Source: Pseudogymnoascus destructans
Taxonomy: Eukaryota > Ascomycota > Leotiomycetes > Thelebolales > Thelebolaceae
DNA length: 64,000 nucleotides
Reading direction: 5' to 3'
Assembly (NCBI RefSeq): GCF_001641265.1
Contig: NW_020167537.1
Location: 682,001 to 746,000 of the forward strand
Shown: positions 21,399-32,446 of the stretch, in pieces
Layout: each line of letters begins with the position of its first letter
How positions within the stretch are numbered: position 1 is the first letter of the stretch
Notes under the pieces: model-generated
Databases searched by the model: none
Told to the model about the DNA's origin: nothing
The model's input: the letters and a program-made list of their open reading frames with translations, nothing else
Program-made: the position numbers and the translations under genes

Positions 21399-21548
21399 TT
21401 ACTTCGCGCAGCATCCGCAGCTGGCGCAGCCGCATCCTGAATCGCAGGCGCCTGGATAAGATCCGGTCAGTGACTATATGGCATGGCAGGTCAGAGTTGA
21501 GGTGAGGCGAGGGCACTCACAGGCAGCAGCGCAAGAGCAGCCAGGCAT
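21399..21548 (-). CDS. Metallothionein-like Cys-rich peptide (MT-1)
   Basis: Exons 21521-21548 and 21399-21451 encode 26 residues with 9 Cys. The 69-nt intron runs from GTGAGT to TATCCAG and, in phase 1, splits the codon for Cys-10. The protein starts MPGCSCAAAC and continues with CxC pairs, a CGC and a final CC before Ala-Lys. The Cys-x-Cys spacing and tiny size are those of fungal copper metallothioneins such as the Neurospora one. Such proteins buffer Cu(I), and perhaps Zn or Cd, in the cytosol. It is divergent with MT-2. A TATATAAAG box on the minus strand lies about 155 bp upstream. Aromatic residues are absent, as expected. Confidence 0.85.
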
Positions 21549-23163
21549 GATGACGGTTTTGGGGTTTTGGGGGTTTGGTGGGTGTGTGTTGGGTTTGTTG
21601 GGTTTGTTGAATTGTATTGTGTGTGAGTGTGAGTGCGAGTGCGAGTGTTGATATCGAAGAGCTTTGGTATTCTCATCTGGATCGATGGAACTCTTCAAGC
21701 TTTATATACACGACAACTCAGCTTCAGAGCTCAAAAGGTGTGGCCCACCATCATCGACCAGCCAGTAAACGGGGCAGCCTATCGCCTTGACGCCCTAATT
21801 CTTCGGCCGGATGCGCATTGGGGGGGGTTCATAAGATGCCGAGCATGACTTGGGATAAAAAGGAAGGTCGTAACGCGCCGATGATGTCGGGGGATCCCAA
21901 TAGGGAAATCCGAGCAGCCACACCTTTCAGCTTTTCAGTAAAGTTCAGTAAAGTTGTACAGCAGTCTGTTGTTTTGACCCACTTGTTGAAGATTTTCCAT
22001 ATCTTCACCGAGTCCAATCAGACAAGGGATGTGCCATCTGGGGGCGATCGGGTGGAATAAGCCACGGCGTGGTTAGGACATTCTCCCATGTGTTGGTTGG
22101 TGCGTTGGTGCAACAGAGTAGAGCCGAGAGTCCGGTTCGTCAGATGCAACGCCTCCGTACTTATTCCATATGGTATTTCATGCCCATCTACGGTGCTGGG
22201 CTGGCTGTGACTGGCTGGAGTTTGACGATGGAGATGGGGATAAGCCGAGCTTGGCCGTCCCGTCCCCCCACATAACTCGCATACCTCGCATACCTCGCAT
22301 ACCTCGCATACCTCGCAAACCTCGCATATCCCGCATATCTATGACGAGCTGTGGCCGAAGGAGAACAAGGAGGGAGAGCCAGACCAAGGGCGGCAGATGC
22401 GATATGGCACGGTGGTGGACGGGTGGACGGGTGGGCCGGGTGGACCGGTGGGAACGACAGGGTCAGCTGCAGGACTCGTAAGCAGAAGAGTCAGTAGAGG
22501 GGTCAGTGGAGGGGGGATGCCCCCTCCACCTCCCTCCACCTCGTTCCATCTCGACAAATCAAATGATACCTCTCGAGCGTAGGCGATTAGTGTTTGAATC
22601 CCGTAACAAAACCAAGTTGTCCTTCCCCGGCAGTTGCACTTGCAGTTCCTACTATTCGGAGATCCCGAAGCATCAAATCTCAACGCATCAAAGCGTCAAA
22701 GCATCAAAGCATCAAAGCATCAAGCGCATCTTCTCTGACACTCAAGTGGGGTCGCACCTTCCCTAGCTTTCTTGTTGCCGCTGTAAGTCTCTTCTGATAC
22801 CCGCACCCCCGCCCCCGCCGTAAAGCGGGCTGATGTGACAAGAGCTGGGAGGAAGGCGCCACCTTTCATTGGCTAGAGGCGGCTAAATAAACACCCCGCC
22901 CTACAACTCCAGTTGTCGTGCTTGCAAACTCCAGATAGACCTCGACTCTTTAACATCCAACAACTTCCGACAACAACTTCCAACAACTTTCCACAACTTC
23001 CCACAACTTCCCACAACTTCCCAACCTACAATCAACTCAAAACAAACACCAACTCCAAAAACCCATCCAACTTCCTTCCAACTTCCATCCAACGTCCATC
23101 CAAGACCCCATCCAAGACCATCCAAGACCATCCAAGACCATCCAAAAATCAAAATCAATCATC
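21549..23163. promoter_or_regulatory. Shared upstream region of the divergent metallothionein genes
   Basis: 1.6 kb with no gene. On the MT-1 side a minus-strand TATATAAAG lies at 21700-21708. On the MT-2 side there is an inverted CCAAT at 22868-22872 and TAAATAAA at 22884-22891. Tandem repeats: CTCGCATA units at 22270-22337, AAGCATCAA units at 22672-22731, CCCACAACTTC units at 22961-23030 and CCATCCAAGA units at 23085-23145, the last two in the likely 5' UTR of MT-2. I could not identify a metal-response element with confidence. Confidence 0.55.
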
Positions 23164-23368
23164 ATGGGTGACTGCGGATGCTCCGGCTCTTCTTCCTGTA
23201 CGTTCCACAGCCTCCATCGGCAGTTGACTGCTCAACCCCGCTCCAATGACCCCGCTGTCAGATGAAATGATGCCCGAGATCACAATCAATGACTAGCTAG
23301 CACGTAACTAACACACAACCATAGGCAACTGCGGAAGCAGCTGCTCCTGCGCCTCGTGCGGAAAATAA
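23164..23368 (+). CDS. Copper-metallothionein-type peptide (MT-2)
   Basis: Exons 23164-23197 and 23325-23368 encode 25 residues with 7 Cys. The 127-nt intron runs from GTACGT to CAACCATAG and in phase 1 splits the codon for Cys-12, the same kind of junction as in MT-1. The protein starts MGDCGCSGSSSC and ends CSCASCGK. Its seven-Cys pattern is almost that of the Neurospora crassa copper metallothionein, which binds Cu(I) as a thiolate cluster. Upstream pyrimidine and purine repeats fill the leader. Each exon alone is too short to stand out, so such genes are usually missed by automatic annotation. Confidence 0.93.
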
Positions 23369-23978
23369 TTCCCTCTGTCTGCCCAACCTCCACACCTCGG
23401 TCTCGCCCACTTCACTCCATGCGGCACATGCGCGATGCGATGCGATGGCTTGACAGAATCGGATGGAGCTATACGACCAAAGGGGGAGGGGGGGGAGGGA
23501 ACAGAGAGGCTAAGGATGGCGAGATGATATGCTGATGAGTTGCTGGTTTTGACGAAGGGGGGTGGGCGGTTTGATTCTGAGAACTCCATGGCTTTCAACG
23601 ACGACTGCGATCAACGTTCGCAATACAATGACTACGTACCAATGATACCTCGATGACTCACATGTGTCTGTGATGTGAACTCTTGATCCATTTGCTCGCA
23701 TAGTTAAGCAAAGCAGGTTGACGGCACATACGACAAACAGCCCCCTCATCCATCCGTCCGTGTCAGACGTCTAATGCGAACTCATCGTCTTCTCTCATGG
23801 GTGGATGTAACGTCGTAATCCGTACAGATATTAATACTACCGCCATCTATCCCTATCATCACGGTTAAACACGAACTGCCCTCCCATCGCTAGACTCCCG
23901 TTATGCCCTACCCACACACGCCAAACTCCAGTCGTATATTACAATATGGCCATTACATTATGGCCCCTGCCAGCTCTC
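23369..23978. other. Convergent 3' region of MT-2 and UBC6
   Basis: About 600 bp without recognised features. G-rich run near 23485-23500. Confidence 0.5.
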
Positions 23979-24908
23979 CTAAGCATCGACCGTCCCATCC
24001 CCTAACAGCCGCGCAATCAACACATACGTGAAGATCACCGCCCCAGCAAGCAACAACCTATTCCTCGCAACCCAGCTCTGCCCCACCTCCCTCGCAACCT
24101 GCCCCCCATGAACCGCGGCCCCAATCGTGCCCGCGCTCCCGCTCGGCCGCCGCCCAAACGCCGCCGCCTGCGGCGAGCACACCGGCGCGTTCGGGCCCGG
24201 CATCCGGTCCCCCGTCGCGGGGTTAATCCTGTTCTCCTCCATCCACTTCCAGTTCTCCCTATCGAGCTCGGGCCACTCGGACCTGAACTTCGCGCCGCCG
24301 TCGCCGGCCTTGATGGCGCCGTTGCCCTTGGGGACGGGCATGCCGGGGACGAGTCGGGTGGAGGAGCCGCCGCCTGTGGAGTTCCACCAGCGGGTGCGGG
24401 CGGTGGTCCATTTGCGCTCGGCTTCTGTGGCGGCCACGGAGCCGGTGGTCATTTCTTCGGAGGTCATGAAGGAGAGGAGCCCGATGAGGATTGTGGAGAC
24501 TTCCCAGGCGGGGTTGAAGGATTTGGGGTGGAAGTCGGAGATGGATAGGCATAGCCGGGTTGAGGATTGGAAGCGTCCCGAGGGTGTGTGCATACGGATC
24601 GCAGGCGGGGCGAAGGGGTAGTCCGGTGGGAAGATCAGTGTGCCCCAGTACTGTCCGTTGTGGTAGGGTGTCTTCTCTGGGCCGGTGATTATGTAGTGCC
24701 ATCTGCGCCATGTTAGTTTGGTATCGTGGTCCGAGAAGTCTGATGGACATACTCGAGGATGTTGGACTCGGAGGGATGCGCCACAATGTATGGCGGCGGG
24801 TTCTCGGATATAGTCTTATATTCCCGGGTTAACTAGAATGGTCAGCATATCCTCACGAGTAGTTCGGTTGGAGTGGCAAACCCGTTTGTTGGCTGCGCGG
24901 CTCGCCAT
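23979..24908 (-). CDS. UBC6: Ubiquitin-conjugating enzyme E2, UBC6 (ERAD)
   Basis: Exons 24882-24908, 24753-24832 and 23979-24702 encode 276 residues. The N-terminus MASRAANKRLTREYKTISEN and blocks PPYIVAHPSESNILEWHY and NGQYWGTLIFPPDYPFAPP are diagnostic. The active-site Cys is residue 87 (STRLCLSISDFHP), the same number as in yeast Ubc6. A long linker ends in one C-terminal membrane anchor (LLLAGAVIFTYVLIARLLG), fitting a tail-anchored ER protein that works with Doa10-type ligases in ER-associated degradation. Introns are 49 and 50 nt; the first uses a GTTTGC donor. Divergent with SAM50 (284 bp apart). Confidence 0.95.
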
Positions 24909-25192
24909 ATTGAGGCCGAGGGGGGACGATGGCGTGGTGGGGGTTTTGAGTCGTGCTTTGAGCGAAAGTTTTCTGCGCAGAACGGTCCACCAGGGTGCAG
25001 GCGATTATTAATGTTAAAGGGAATGGTCGGATCCAGGAGGTCTATTGTAACAAAGATTGCCGCGTCGAAAATATGTCCCAGGTTTTGGCCACTTGAAGGT
25101 TACTTTCACAGGCCGAAGCCAATCAGCTGATTATGTAAGCTCGACTGACTCCAATTTATCTGTAACCCGGTTTGTTGACGTCTCACAGAGTC

Positions 25193-26862
25193 ATGGCATA
25201 CCCGGATAGTGACGGCGAGGTAAAGTCGAGCTCTACATGTAGGCATAGTTAGATTCACTGACTTGCCAATTAGGTCTTCGCGGCCCTAAATAGCGACATT
25301 GACCCAAAGGTGCTCGAGGAGCGCGAGAAGGCAGTTCAAGAACGGGCTCAGGCGCAATATGCAAAGGCACAACAAAGATTGCAAGATTTGGTGGGTCCCC
25401 AGCGTTGGAAGAAGAGTCAAGAATGAAGCTCATGATAGTAGATATCTTCCAATTCTACTCTTCCAGTTACCATCTCATCCATCCGCGTTATTGGAGCTAC
25501 GAATACCCGGAAAAGCTTCCTCGATCGGCTGTTCGCTCCTATACTGAGCGCAAACAATGACAGGCCATATACTCTGCAGGAGGCCTTGCGGCTAGCGGGC
25601 AAAAGCGCCGACAAGCTGCGAAGATTTGGTAAGCACTTTGCCCTGGGTCACAGCGACATGGTACTAACGACACAGACATTTACCATGAGGGTGTTTCCAT
25701 GTTTATCGACAAGCCCGACTCCACCGATCCTCTATCTACGACATCCGACATTGATATATTCCTTGCGGTTAAGGAGAAGGGAAGGATTGCTTTGAAGACT
25801 GGGACCGACCTTGGAAACACAGAGGGTTCGGCATACGGCAACCTTCTCCTGCGAAACATCTTTGGTGGAGCCGAATCTCTTAACATCAACGCCTCCGCTG
25901 GCACAAGAACAAGGTCGTCATATACCGCCACCTTCGACACACCGATTCTGAGCGATCCTGATATTCGGTTCTCGCTGGATGGCTTTGCAAGCTCGACTCT
26001 GAAGCAGTGGGCTAGTCACGAAGAAGTTCTCAAGGGTGGTAACGCCAGGATCAGATGGGCCGATGGCCAGAGCAGGCACGAGATGGCATACACAGGGGCA
26101 TGGCGACAGATAACTGCCCTAGCAGCAAATGCATCTCCATCCGTACGACATGATGCTGGTGATAGCGTCAAGAGCAGCATCACGCACACTTGGTTCAAGG
26201 AGAGACGGAACCACCCTTTCCTCCCGACAAGCGGTTACTTCATGCGAACAGTTTCGGAACTAGCTGGTTGGGGCCCGTTGCAAGGAGATGTGGCATTCTG
26301 GAAATCCGAAGTGGAAACGTCTGGAGCTGTCGCGATTCCGCTGCCTGGGAAGGAGGACAGTGGCATCTCGTTAACTGGAGGTCTCCGCGCTGGTTTACTG
26401 TACCCGTTGCCAATCGGCACAGGCTCTGCACCACAGGCATCTCGCATCAATGACAGATTTCAACTCGGAGGCCCAACCGATGTGCGCGGATTCAAAATTG
26501 GTGGCTTAGGGCCAAGAGACGGACCTGACTCCGTCGGAGGAGACGTATTCGCTGCTGGTTCCGTGAACCTACTCTTCCCCTTTCCAAGAGTCGGAAAAGA
26601 TACCCCACTGAGGCTGCAAGTCTTTGCAAACGGCGGCAGACTCCTGGCATTACAGCAAACGAATGGATCTACGTCGAACAGTGTCACTTCGACAATTGCG
26701 AAGCTGGCAGAAGGCCTGCCCAGTCTGGCGGCTGGAGTTGGCATAGTCTATGCTCACCCAGCGGCGAGATTTGAGCTCAATTTCAGTTTGCCTCTAGTCC
26801 TCAGGAGAGGAGAGGAGGGGAGAAAGGGGCTCCAGTTCGGAGTCGGCATCAACTTTTTGTAG
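25193..26862 (+). CDS. SAM50: SAM50/TOB55 outer-membrane beta-barrel assembly protein
   Basis: Four exons (25193-25219, 25274-25394, 25467-25628, 25676-26862) encode 498 residues. The N-terminus is charged and helical (EEREKAVQERAQAQ), then a POTRA-like segment VTISSIRVIGATNTRKSFLD, followed by the barrel. The conserved (V/I)RGF motif of the Omp85 family is seen as GGPTDVRGFKIGG. The protein ends FGVGINFL, an aromatic/aliphatic beta-signal-like end. It inserts beta-barrel proteins (Tom40, porin) into the mitochondrial outer membrane. The donor at the end of exon 2 (GTCCCC) is weak; it was chosen because it restores DLVVTISS, while the alternative GTGGGT breaks the frame. Confidence 0.93.
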
Positions 26863-27420
26863 GTCTAAGTGTATGATATTACGATGCTTGGAAAGCTTCA
26901 TTTATTGAGGCTGGAGATTGCCAAGCTAGAATGGGACCGTTGGTGGATCTTGGGTTCATTTGTATAAATCTCCTAATCTTAGAAATCTCTGGGCGGGACG
27001 GAAATGTCTTGGTTGTATTGACCACAATATTTAGCAAGGACAGGACCTTGATCTATCAGATTTTTGATAGCAATGAAGAGAGGGTATGATTAAGGTGAAA
27101 TATCCAGCGGTAATAGCGTTCATTGAAAAATGGTGGAAATGAAAGTCCGTTCTTGTGAAGCTGAGAAGAAAGGGGCAGGGGCAATGCGAATACGACAGAA
27201 ACCCCAGATCGTGTGTTTTTAAGTATGTTACGTAACTAATTATAGTTGGTAGTGGCAGAAATCTGCTTGTCCCGATTGGGACTATTGTAAAACCGCAGCA
27301 ACGAAACTTATATAACTTAAAGGGTAACTTACCCAACCAAGAGCGATTTGATGCACCACCGTTACCTCTCTTACTACATATATCTGACCGCCGTTCTCTC
27401 AGTAGAACACAGCCGCAACT
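26863..27420. other. Intergenic region, 3' of SAM50 and promoter of EBP-family gene
   Basis: 558 bp, AT-rich, no gene seen. Pyrimidine-rich leader ends directly at the next ATG. Confidence 0.5.
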
Positions 27421-28354
27421 ATGGCTTTCGGAATCATCTCTAACCTCACCAACCCTCTTATCACCGACCATCCTTACTACCCCATCGAGGTCGAGATTGC
27501 CTCATACCTCGCGAACGAATGGTCTGTCCCAGTGCTTCTCGCGGCATTCGGTGGTGTCTGCGCGACGGTACTGCTCATCGCGCAGATTGTCGTCGATAAG
27601 CTACACTCAAACCTTCGCACCTCGGAGAAAATCACCATCTGGTGGTTCGTTCTTTGTATGTGCCCCCCCCCTCAACTCTCCTGGGCTCACAAACTAACGA
27701 TCACAGCTGGATGCATTCACCTCTTCTTTGAAGGTACGACATTATATCACAATTTATGAGGAAGACAATTGACAATCGCAGGCTACTTCTCCGTCAACCA
27801 CACCCTGATGGGCCCAAAACAAGATCTCTTCGGGCAGCTCTGGAAGGAGTACTCCCTCTCCGACTCGCGCTACCTGACTTCTGACCCCTTCGTCCTCTGC
27901 ATGGAAACCATCACTGCTGTATGCCTCCATTTCCTGCCCCTACCATCCGCCACTGACCCACCTCGCAGTTCCTCTGGGGCCCCCTCTGCTTCATCATCGC
28001 CGGACTGATCACAACCTCGCACCCCCTGCGCCACCCCCTCCAGATCATCGTCTCGACCGGCCAGGTTTACGGCTGCATTCTGTACTATGCGACCAGCATG
28101 TTCGACCACTACTACAAGGGAGTCGTGTACAGCCGCCCCGAGTTCCTGTACTTCTGGTGCTACTATTTCCTCATGAACTTCTTCTGGATCATGATCCCTT
28201 CGAGTACGTATTTTCCTTCGGTTGTGCGGAGAGCATGGCGCTGATGTAATATAATGTAGCCCTGGTCGTTAGCAGCGTCAACCAAATCGCGATTGCCTTC
28301 AGGGCACTCGACTCTACCTCCGCCAAGGCAACCAAGGGCAAGAAGGGACAATAA
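27421..28354 (+). CDS. EBP-domain (emopamil-binding / sterol isomerase-like) membrane protein
   Basis: Five exons (27421-27655, 27707-27733, 27782-27918, 27969-28203, 28260-28354) encode 242 residues; exon 2 has only 27 nt. The EBP core is clear: GCIHLFFEGYF with the catalytic-type His and Glu, then KEYSLSDSRYLTSDPFVLCMETITA with a second acidic pair, and VYGCILYYATSMFDHYY. Four membrane spans are visible. Animal and plant EBP are delta8-delta7 sterol isomerases; fungi make ergosterol with the unrelated ERG2, so the role of fungal EBP-domain proteins is uncertain. C-terminal Lys-rich tail (KATKGKKGQ) may be an ER-retrieval signal. Confidence 0.88.
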
Positions 28355-28745
28355 GCATATATAGGGGTGTGGGATGGCCGTGCCACTACGACTGCTAAGG
28401 CAGCAGCGGCGTCCGCATTGTGTGCGAAAGAGCTAGGAAGGAAAAGTGTTTGGCAACGAATACATGCACGGTATACCGTGGTTTCGGTAGCCGCGCCACG
28501 CAACTTGTATATACCATGGCGTTGGAGCGATATATAAATATGGGTTTAATAGACAGTCTATAGAGTTTCTAGAATTATAATGCTATTTTCCCCAGCGCCT
28601 TTGAACCTGACTGAAACTAATCTTGATGAATAGTCTGTAGTCATACATTTTTGATCCTATTAACAAACTCCCCCACCCATACATTACTGTGTCAAAAGTC
28701 CTGCAAAACGGCTTGTGGTATATTGCTCCTGCGCTAACGCCTGCG
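28355..28745. other. Convergent 3' region, EBP and WDR8
   Basis: 391 bp without recognised features. Confidence 0.5.
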
Positions 28746-30382
28746 TCATCTCTTAAAATGGAATGTGTCGTCCACATCCTCAAGAGCCCCGAGTGTGGTA
28801 ATAGTTGGCTCGTTATCCATAATCTGCCTCGCCGTTGCCTTCCCCTTCTCAGCAGGAACAAGAACAAGCGGACTCTCCTCCAGCTGTCCATATATATCCA
28901 CCGCCTTCTCTTCGGCATCTTTCCAAGGCAAGTCCACGTCTGCAGCCCCTGCCTCGGAAATGGACGCCAGGATACAGTCATGCGTGTCGCTAAAGAACAG
29001 TGCGGGAGAGCAGTCAGATGTCCTCAGCCAACGGATCACGGCCTTCCCCATGATTTTCCCCTCGGGTAGCTGGGTGCCGAAATCAACAATTTTTGGCTCC
29101 TCCCAGGATGGCTCCCAGACGTATGCAACCCCTTTCGATTCCTTGCCCTCGCAGCGGATTACGAGGACCTCATTGATTGTTGGGTGCCATGTAGCCTTGG
29201 CAATGAGCGAATGCTGGATCAGGACAGCTTTGAGGATTTTGGATGAGGAATCCCAGATGAATACTGTTGTTGGTAGATTCTCGCACCGGGAGGCTACGAG
29301 TGTGCCTGACGCATCAATGGAGATACTTACTATTCCAGATTTGGTTTCCGGCGCGGGTGTCGACGAAGCCGATGTCGGTGGACAAGTTACCTGTGTCTGG
29401 AGGTTATAAGAACGGCCAAGACCAGACGGGGTGGCCTTTAATTGCTCCTGCCATATATGTACGCCATCTGGCCTAATCGTTGTGGAATGGTCGAGCCTCA
29501 TTGCCTCGGAGAAGTTTGCCGTAGATAGTAGAGTCACCCTCTGGCTGTAGTCTCCTACTGCGAGTTGTCGTCCGTCAGCGCTCCATTCGATTGCCTTCAC
29601 GCCAGCTCCGCAATCTATATCCTTCTCATCTGCGGCTGGCCGTGGGCCCGTCCAGGCCTTAAATAAATGCCCATCGGCCGTGTACAACAGAATCCTATGT
29701 CCTTGAGCGGCTGACTCAATCACAGCCAGCCATTTGCCGTCCGGGCTCCAACTCAATCCCTGCGCATCGATTGTATCAGGGTTCCATGATCGGAATACCA
29801 TATAGGATTCTTTGGAATGTAGACTAATCACATCCTTTCCAGAGCCTCGAGATAGTAGGGCGAGGTGTTGGGTCCTGGGTCGATATCCATAGCCTTTCGC
29901 CGCGTTGCCTGGAAGAAACAACTTAGGCGCTGGAATATCTATCGACGTGCTAGTCGTGAGATTGAATATTGTAAGCTTCAGTCCAAAGTCTGAGAAAACA
30001 AGAACTTCATCATGGGAGGCGCCAAACGATATGTAGACCGCCTTTGTTGTTTCAGATGTTGGCGATGCGATTGTAGCTGAATATTGGGGGGTGACGGCAG
30101 AGAAAACGCGGATGGTATTATCAGACGAAAGAAGAATTCGCTGTGACGAAAGTGACCAAAGAAAGTTCGATATCGACGTTGAAAAGGTAGCGGGGAGGGG
30201 GATTGCGCGTGTAGCTTGAAGGGATCGGGTTGTGCGAATAATTAGTTTCGCCTGGATTATTGTTGCGATGTATGCGCCATCAGGACTTGGAAGACAATGC
30301 GCTGAAGCTGTAATTGTGTTACAAATCTTGTCATCAGCTGTGAGACATCATGCTTACATTTCAGCGGCCGCGAGAACTGCAT
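28746..30382 (-). CDS. WDR8: WD-repeat protein of the WDR8/WRAP73 type
   Basis: Exon 1 (30358-30382) encodes MQFSRPLK; exon 2 (28746-30307) the rest, 528 residues in total. The 50-nt intron has a GTAAGC donor. WD-like blades are visible: SPDGAYIATIIQAKLIIRTT, DNTIRVFSAV, DEVLVFSDFGLKLTIFNL, DAQGLSWSPDGKWLAVIES, VKAIEWSADGRQLAVGDY. A conserved HLALLSRGSGKDVISLH block is typical. In fission yeast and animals WDR8 works with spindle-pole or centrosome components (Msd1/SSX2IP) to anchor microtubules; the same role is inferred. Head-to-head with the MoaA gene, 322 bp between starts. Confidence 0.88.
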
Positions 30383-30704
30383 TTCAGAAACAGCTAGCAA
30401 TCGACAGTCGCGAGAGAAAGTGTAGCTTTGTCGCGGCGTGCTGATAAACAATGACCCCGCGCCGCCATAGGCCGTCGGCGTATTGGGCTCCAAATGCGGA
30501 TGTCCGCCACCAAAGGCGGTGTAACCTGACTTTCCCCAAGCTTATCTGCCCCTCGTTTTAGTAATTAGTCTAAGCCATAGGTTCTCCTTGACATCTCCGG
30601 CCATATTTATTTCTCCTCAGCTCCGTTCAGTCTAATTTACTTTTACAATGTTTGTTTCATAGATCTCTCCCGATATTCCTGGCCTTCAAGCAAGCCGGGG
30701 AATC
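30383..30704. promoter_or_regulatory. Bidirectional promoter WDR8/MoaA with a 4-codon uORF
   Basis: 322 bp between the two start codons. In the MoaA leader a minimal upstream open frame (ATG TTT GTT TCA TAG) lies at 30648-30662, 42 bp before the MoaA ATG. If the transcript starts upstream of it, it could damp translation. Confidence 0.5.
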
Positions 30705-32081
30705 ATGGCCGTGGAGAAATATGCTCGGCGCTCTGGTGTGGCGTTGATGCGCTCAAGTTGGAGGCCTCATCTGCGACCACCATTCTACTCCATTGCAGCA
30801 GCTTCCTACCACAAATCAGCTCCATGGCGAGAACCAGCCGCGCACGTCGTCGAATCCCCAACTCCAGAACGCCTCCCAATCTACCCAGTCGACACTCCAG
30901 AATCTCCTCCGCAAAAGTTCAAGCCGTCACGCTTTAAACGCATTGAAGAGGCGGCGCCTTTCTCCTCCTTTCTCACCGACACCTTCTATCGCCAACATGA
31001 CTACCTCCGAATCTCCATTACCGAAAAATGCAACCTCCGGTGCCTCTACTGTATGCCTGAAGAGGGTGTCCCACAGTCGCCACCGTCACACCTGCTCACC
31101 ACCCCCGAGATTGTCTTGCTATCCGAGCTCTTCGTATCTCAAGGCGTCACAAAGATACGGCTCACAGGCGGCGAACCGACAGTTCGAAAAGACATCGTGC
31201 CGATGATGCAGCAAATCGGACAACTACGAGGGGCAAGGGCTGGGAGAGAGGGGTTGAAAGACCTGTGCTTGACAACAAACGGGATTAGCTTATGGAGGAA
31301 GCTCGATCCAATGGTGGAAGCTGGGCTGACGGGTGTCAACCTATCCCTCGACACTCTAGACCCCTACCAGTTTCAGATCATGACGCGTCGGAAAGGCTTC
31401 GATGCAGTCCAGCGCTCTATCGACCGGATACTTGAAATGAACGCCCTGGGTGCCGGTATAAAGCTCAAGATCAACTGTGTTGTCATGCGTGGCCTCAACG
31501 ACCGAGAGATACTTGATTTTGTTGAACTCGGGCGAGAGAATGACATCGAGGTGCGTTTCATCGAATACATGCCCTTCGACGGCAATAAATGGTCGGAGAG
31601 GAAGATGCTGCCATTCCAAGAGATGCTGGACCGCATAAAGGGAAAATATCCCGGCGTGGAGAAGGTTCAGGATCACAAGAACGACACAAGTAAGACGTAC
31701 AGAGTTTCTGGGTTTGTGGGCAAGTTCGGATTTATTACGAGCATGACACATAACTTCTGCGGCACTTGCAATCGGCTGCGCATCACAAGCGACGGGAATC
31801 TAAAGGTCTGCCTGTTTGGCAACGATGAAGTGTCTTTACGTGACATTCTCAGGGAGAACAATTTGGGCAACCCGATAGATGAGGAAGCCTTCGAGGCAAT
31901 GAAGAAGATCGAGATGGATCGAAGAGAAGGCCGAGTGGACGGCGTACTCGGCATGCTGAATAATGAAAGTGAACTACTGGGCGTCATCGGAATAGCGGTT
32001 AAGGGGAAGAAAGAGAAGCATGCCGGGATGGGGGAGCTCAAGAACATGAAGAATCGGCCGATGATATTGATAGGTGGGTGA
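30705..32081 (+). CDS. MoaA-type GTP 3',8-cyclase (molybdopterin synthesis), ends in Gly-Gly
   Basis: One exon, 458 residues. The first ~95 residues are basic, Ser/Pro-rich and look like a mitochondrial presequence. The radical-SAM motif is CNLRCLYC, followed by IRLTGGEPTVRKD; the C-terminal second Fe-S set is FCGTCNRLR with a further Cys in LKVCLFG. The enzyme turns GTP into 3',8-cyclo-H2GTP, the first step of molybdenum cofactor synthesis in mitochondria. The protein ends PMILIGG, the double Gly needed by MoaA and human MOCS1A. In Aspergillus the same activity sits in a fused CnxABC protein; here the MoaC domain follows as a separate frame 365 bp downstream. A GTGGGT donor lies on the Gly-Gly codons. 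Confidence 0.95.
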   Translation: MAVEKYARRSGVALMRSSWRPHLRPPFYSIAAASYHKSAPWREPAAHVVESPTPERLPIYPVDTPESPPQKFKPSRFKRIEEAAPFSSFLTDTFYRQHDYLRISITEKCNLRCLYCMPEEGVPQSPPSHLLTTPEIVLLSELFVSQGVTKIRLTGGEPTVRKDIVPMMQQIGQLRGARAGREGLKDLCLTTNGISLWRKLDPMVEAGLTGVNLSLDTLDPYQFQIMTRRKGFDAVQRSIDRILEMNALGAGIKLKINCVVMRGLNDREILDFVELGRENDIEVRFIEYMPFDGNKWSERKMLPFQEMLDRIKGKYPGVEKVQDHKNDTSKTYRVSGFVGKFGFITSMTHNFCGTCNRLRITSDGNLKVCLFGNDEVSLRDILRENNLGNPIDEEAFEAMKKIEMDRREGRVDGVLGMLNNESELLGVIGIAVKGKKEKHAGMGELKNMKNRPMILIGG

Positions 32082-32446
32082 AAGGATCTCTTGGGTCGTG
32101 CATCGAGGTGGGCTGGCAATCAAGTGATTCACGAATCATGAGCGGCGACTGGCGACACGGTTGTACTTATGGGGTTTTCATATCGGTACATGAGCATATA
32201 CCCTTGGCCATCTACTGTGTATATATATGGGTGTTAGCATCTTTTTTGCTCTTATCCAATTCATAGCATTTAACACATTTCTCGATTTCTACTGCTTCCA
32301 CGTGACTATTCTTTTCAAGGGAACTAACGACCTCCTCACCACCAGCATAGATAACAAGTGAGACTGGGTGCTAACATTCGGCAGGTTCACCAGAAGTTGC
32401 AAAGCTGACTTCACCCCATGCCGATAGCCATTTAAACTTATACGAC
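32082..32446. other. MoaA-MoaC spacer
   Basis: 365 bp between two frames of one pathway on the same strand. It could be a short intergenic region, the spacer of a bicistronic mRNA or part of an alternative intron. AT-rich around 32240-32280. Confidence 0.5.

Noticed and set aside
22565..22640. A T-loop-like TTTGAATCCC suggesting a tRNA.
   Set aside because: No matching acceptor, D or anticodon arms could be drawn around it.
24108..24548. Gly/Arg-rich plus-strand frame opposite UBC6.
   Set aside because: Shadow of the conserved UBC6 coding strand.
28765..29409. 214-codon plus-strand frame opposite WDR8.
   Set aside because: Shadow frame; the minus strand has clear WD motifs and a spliced start.
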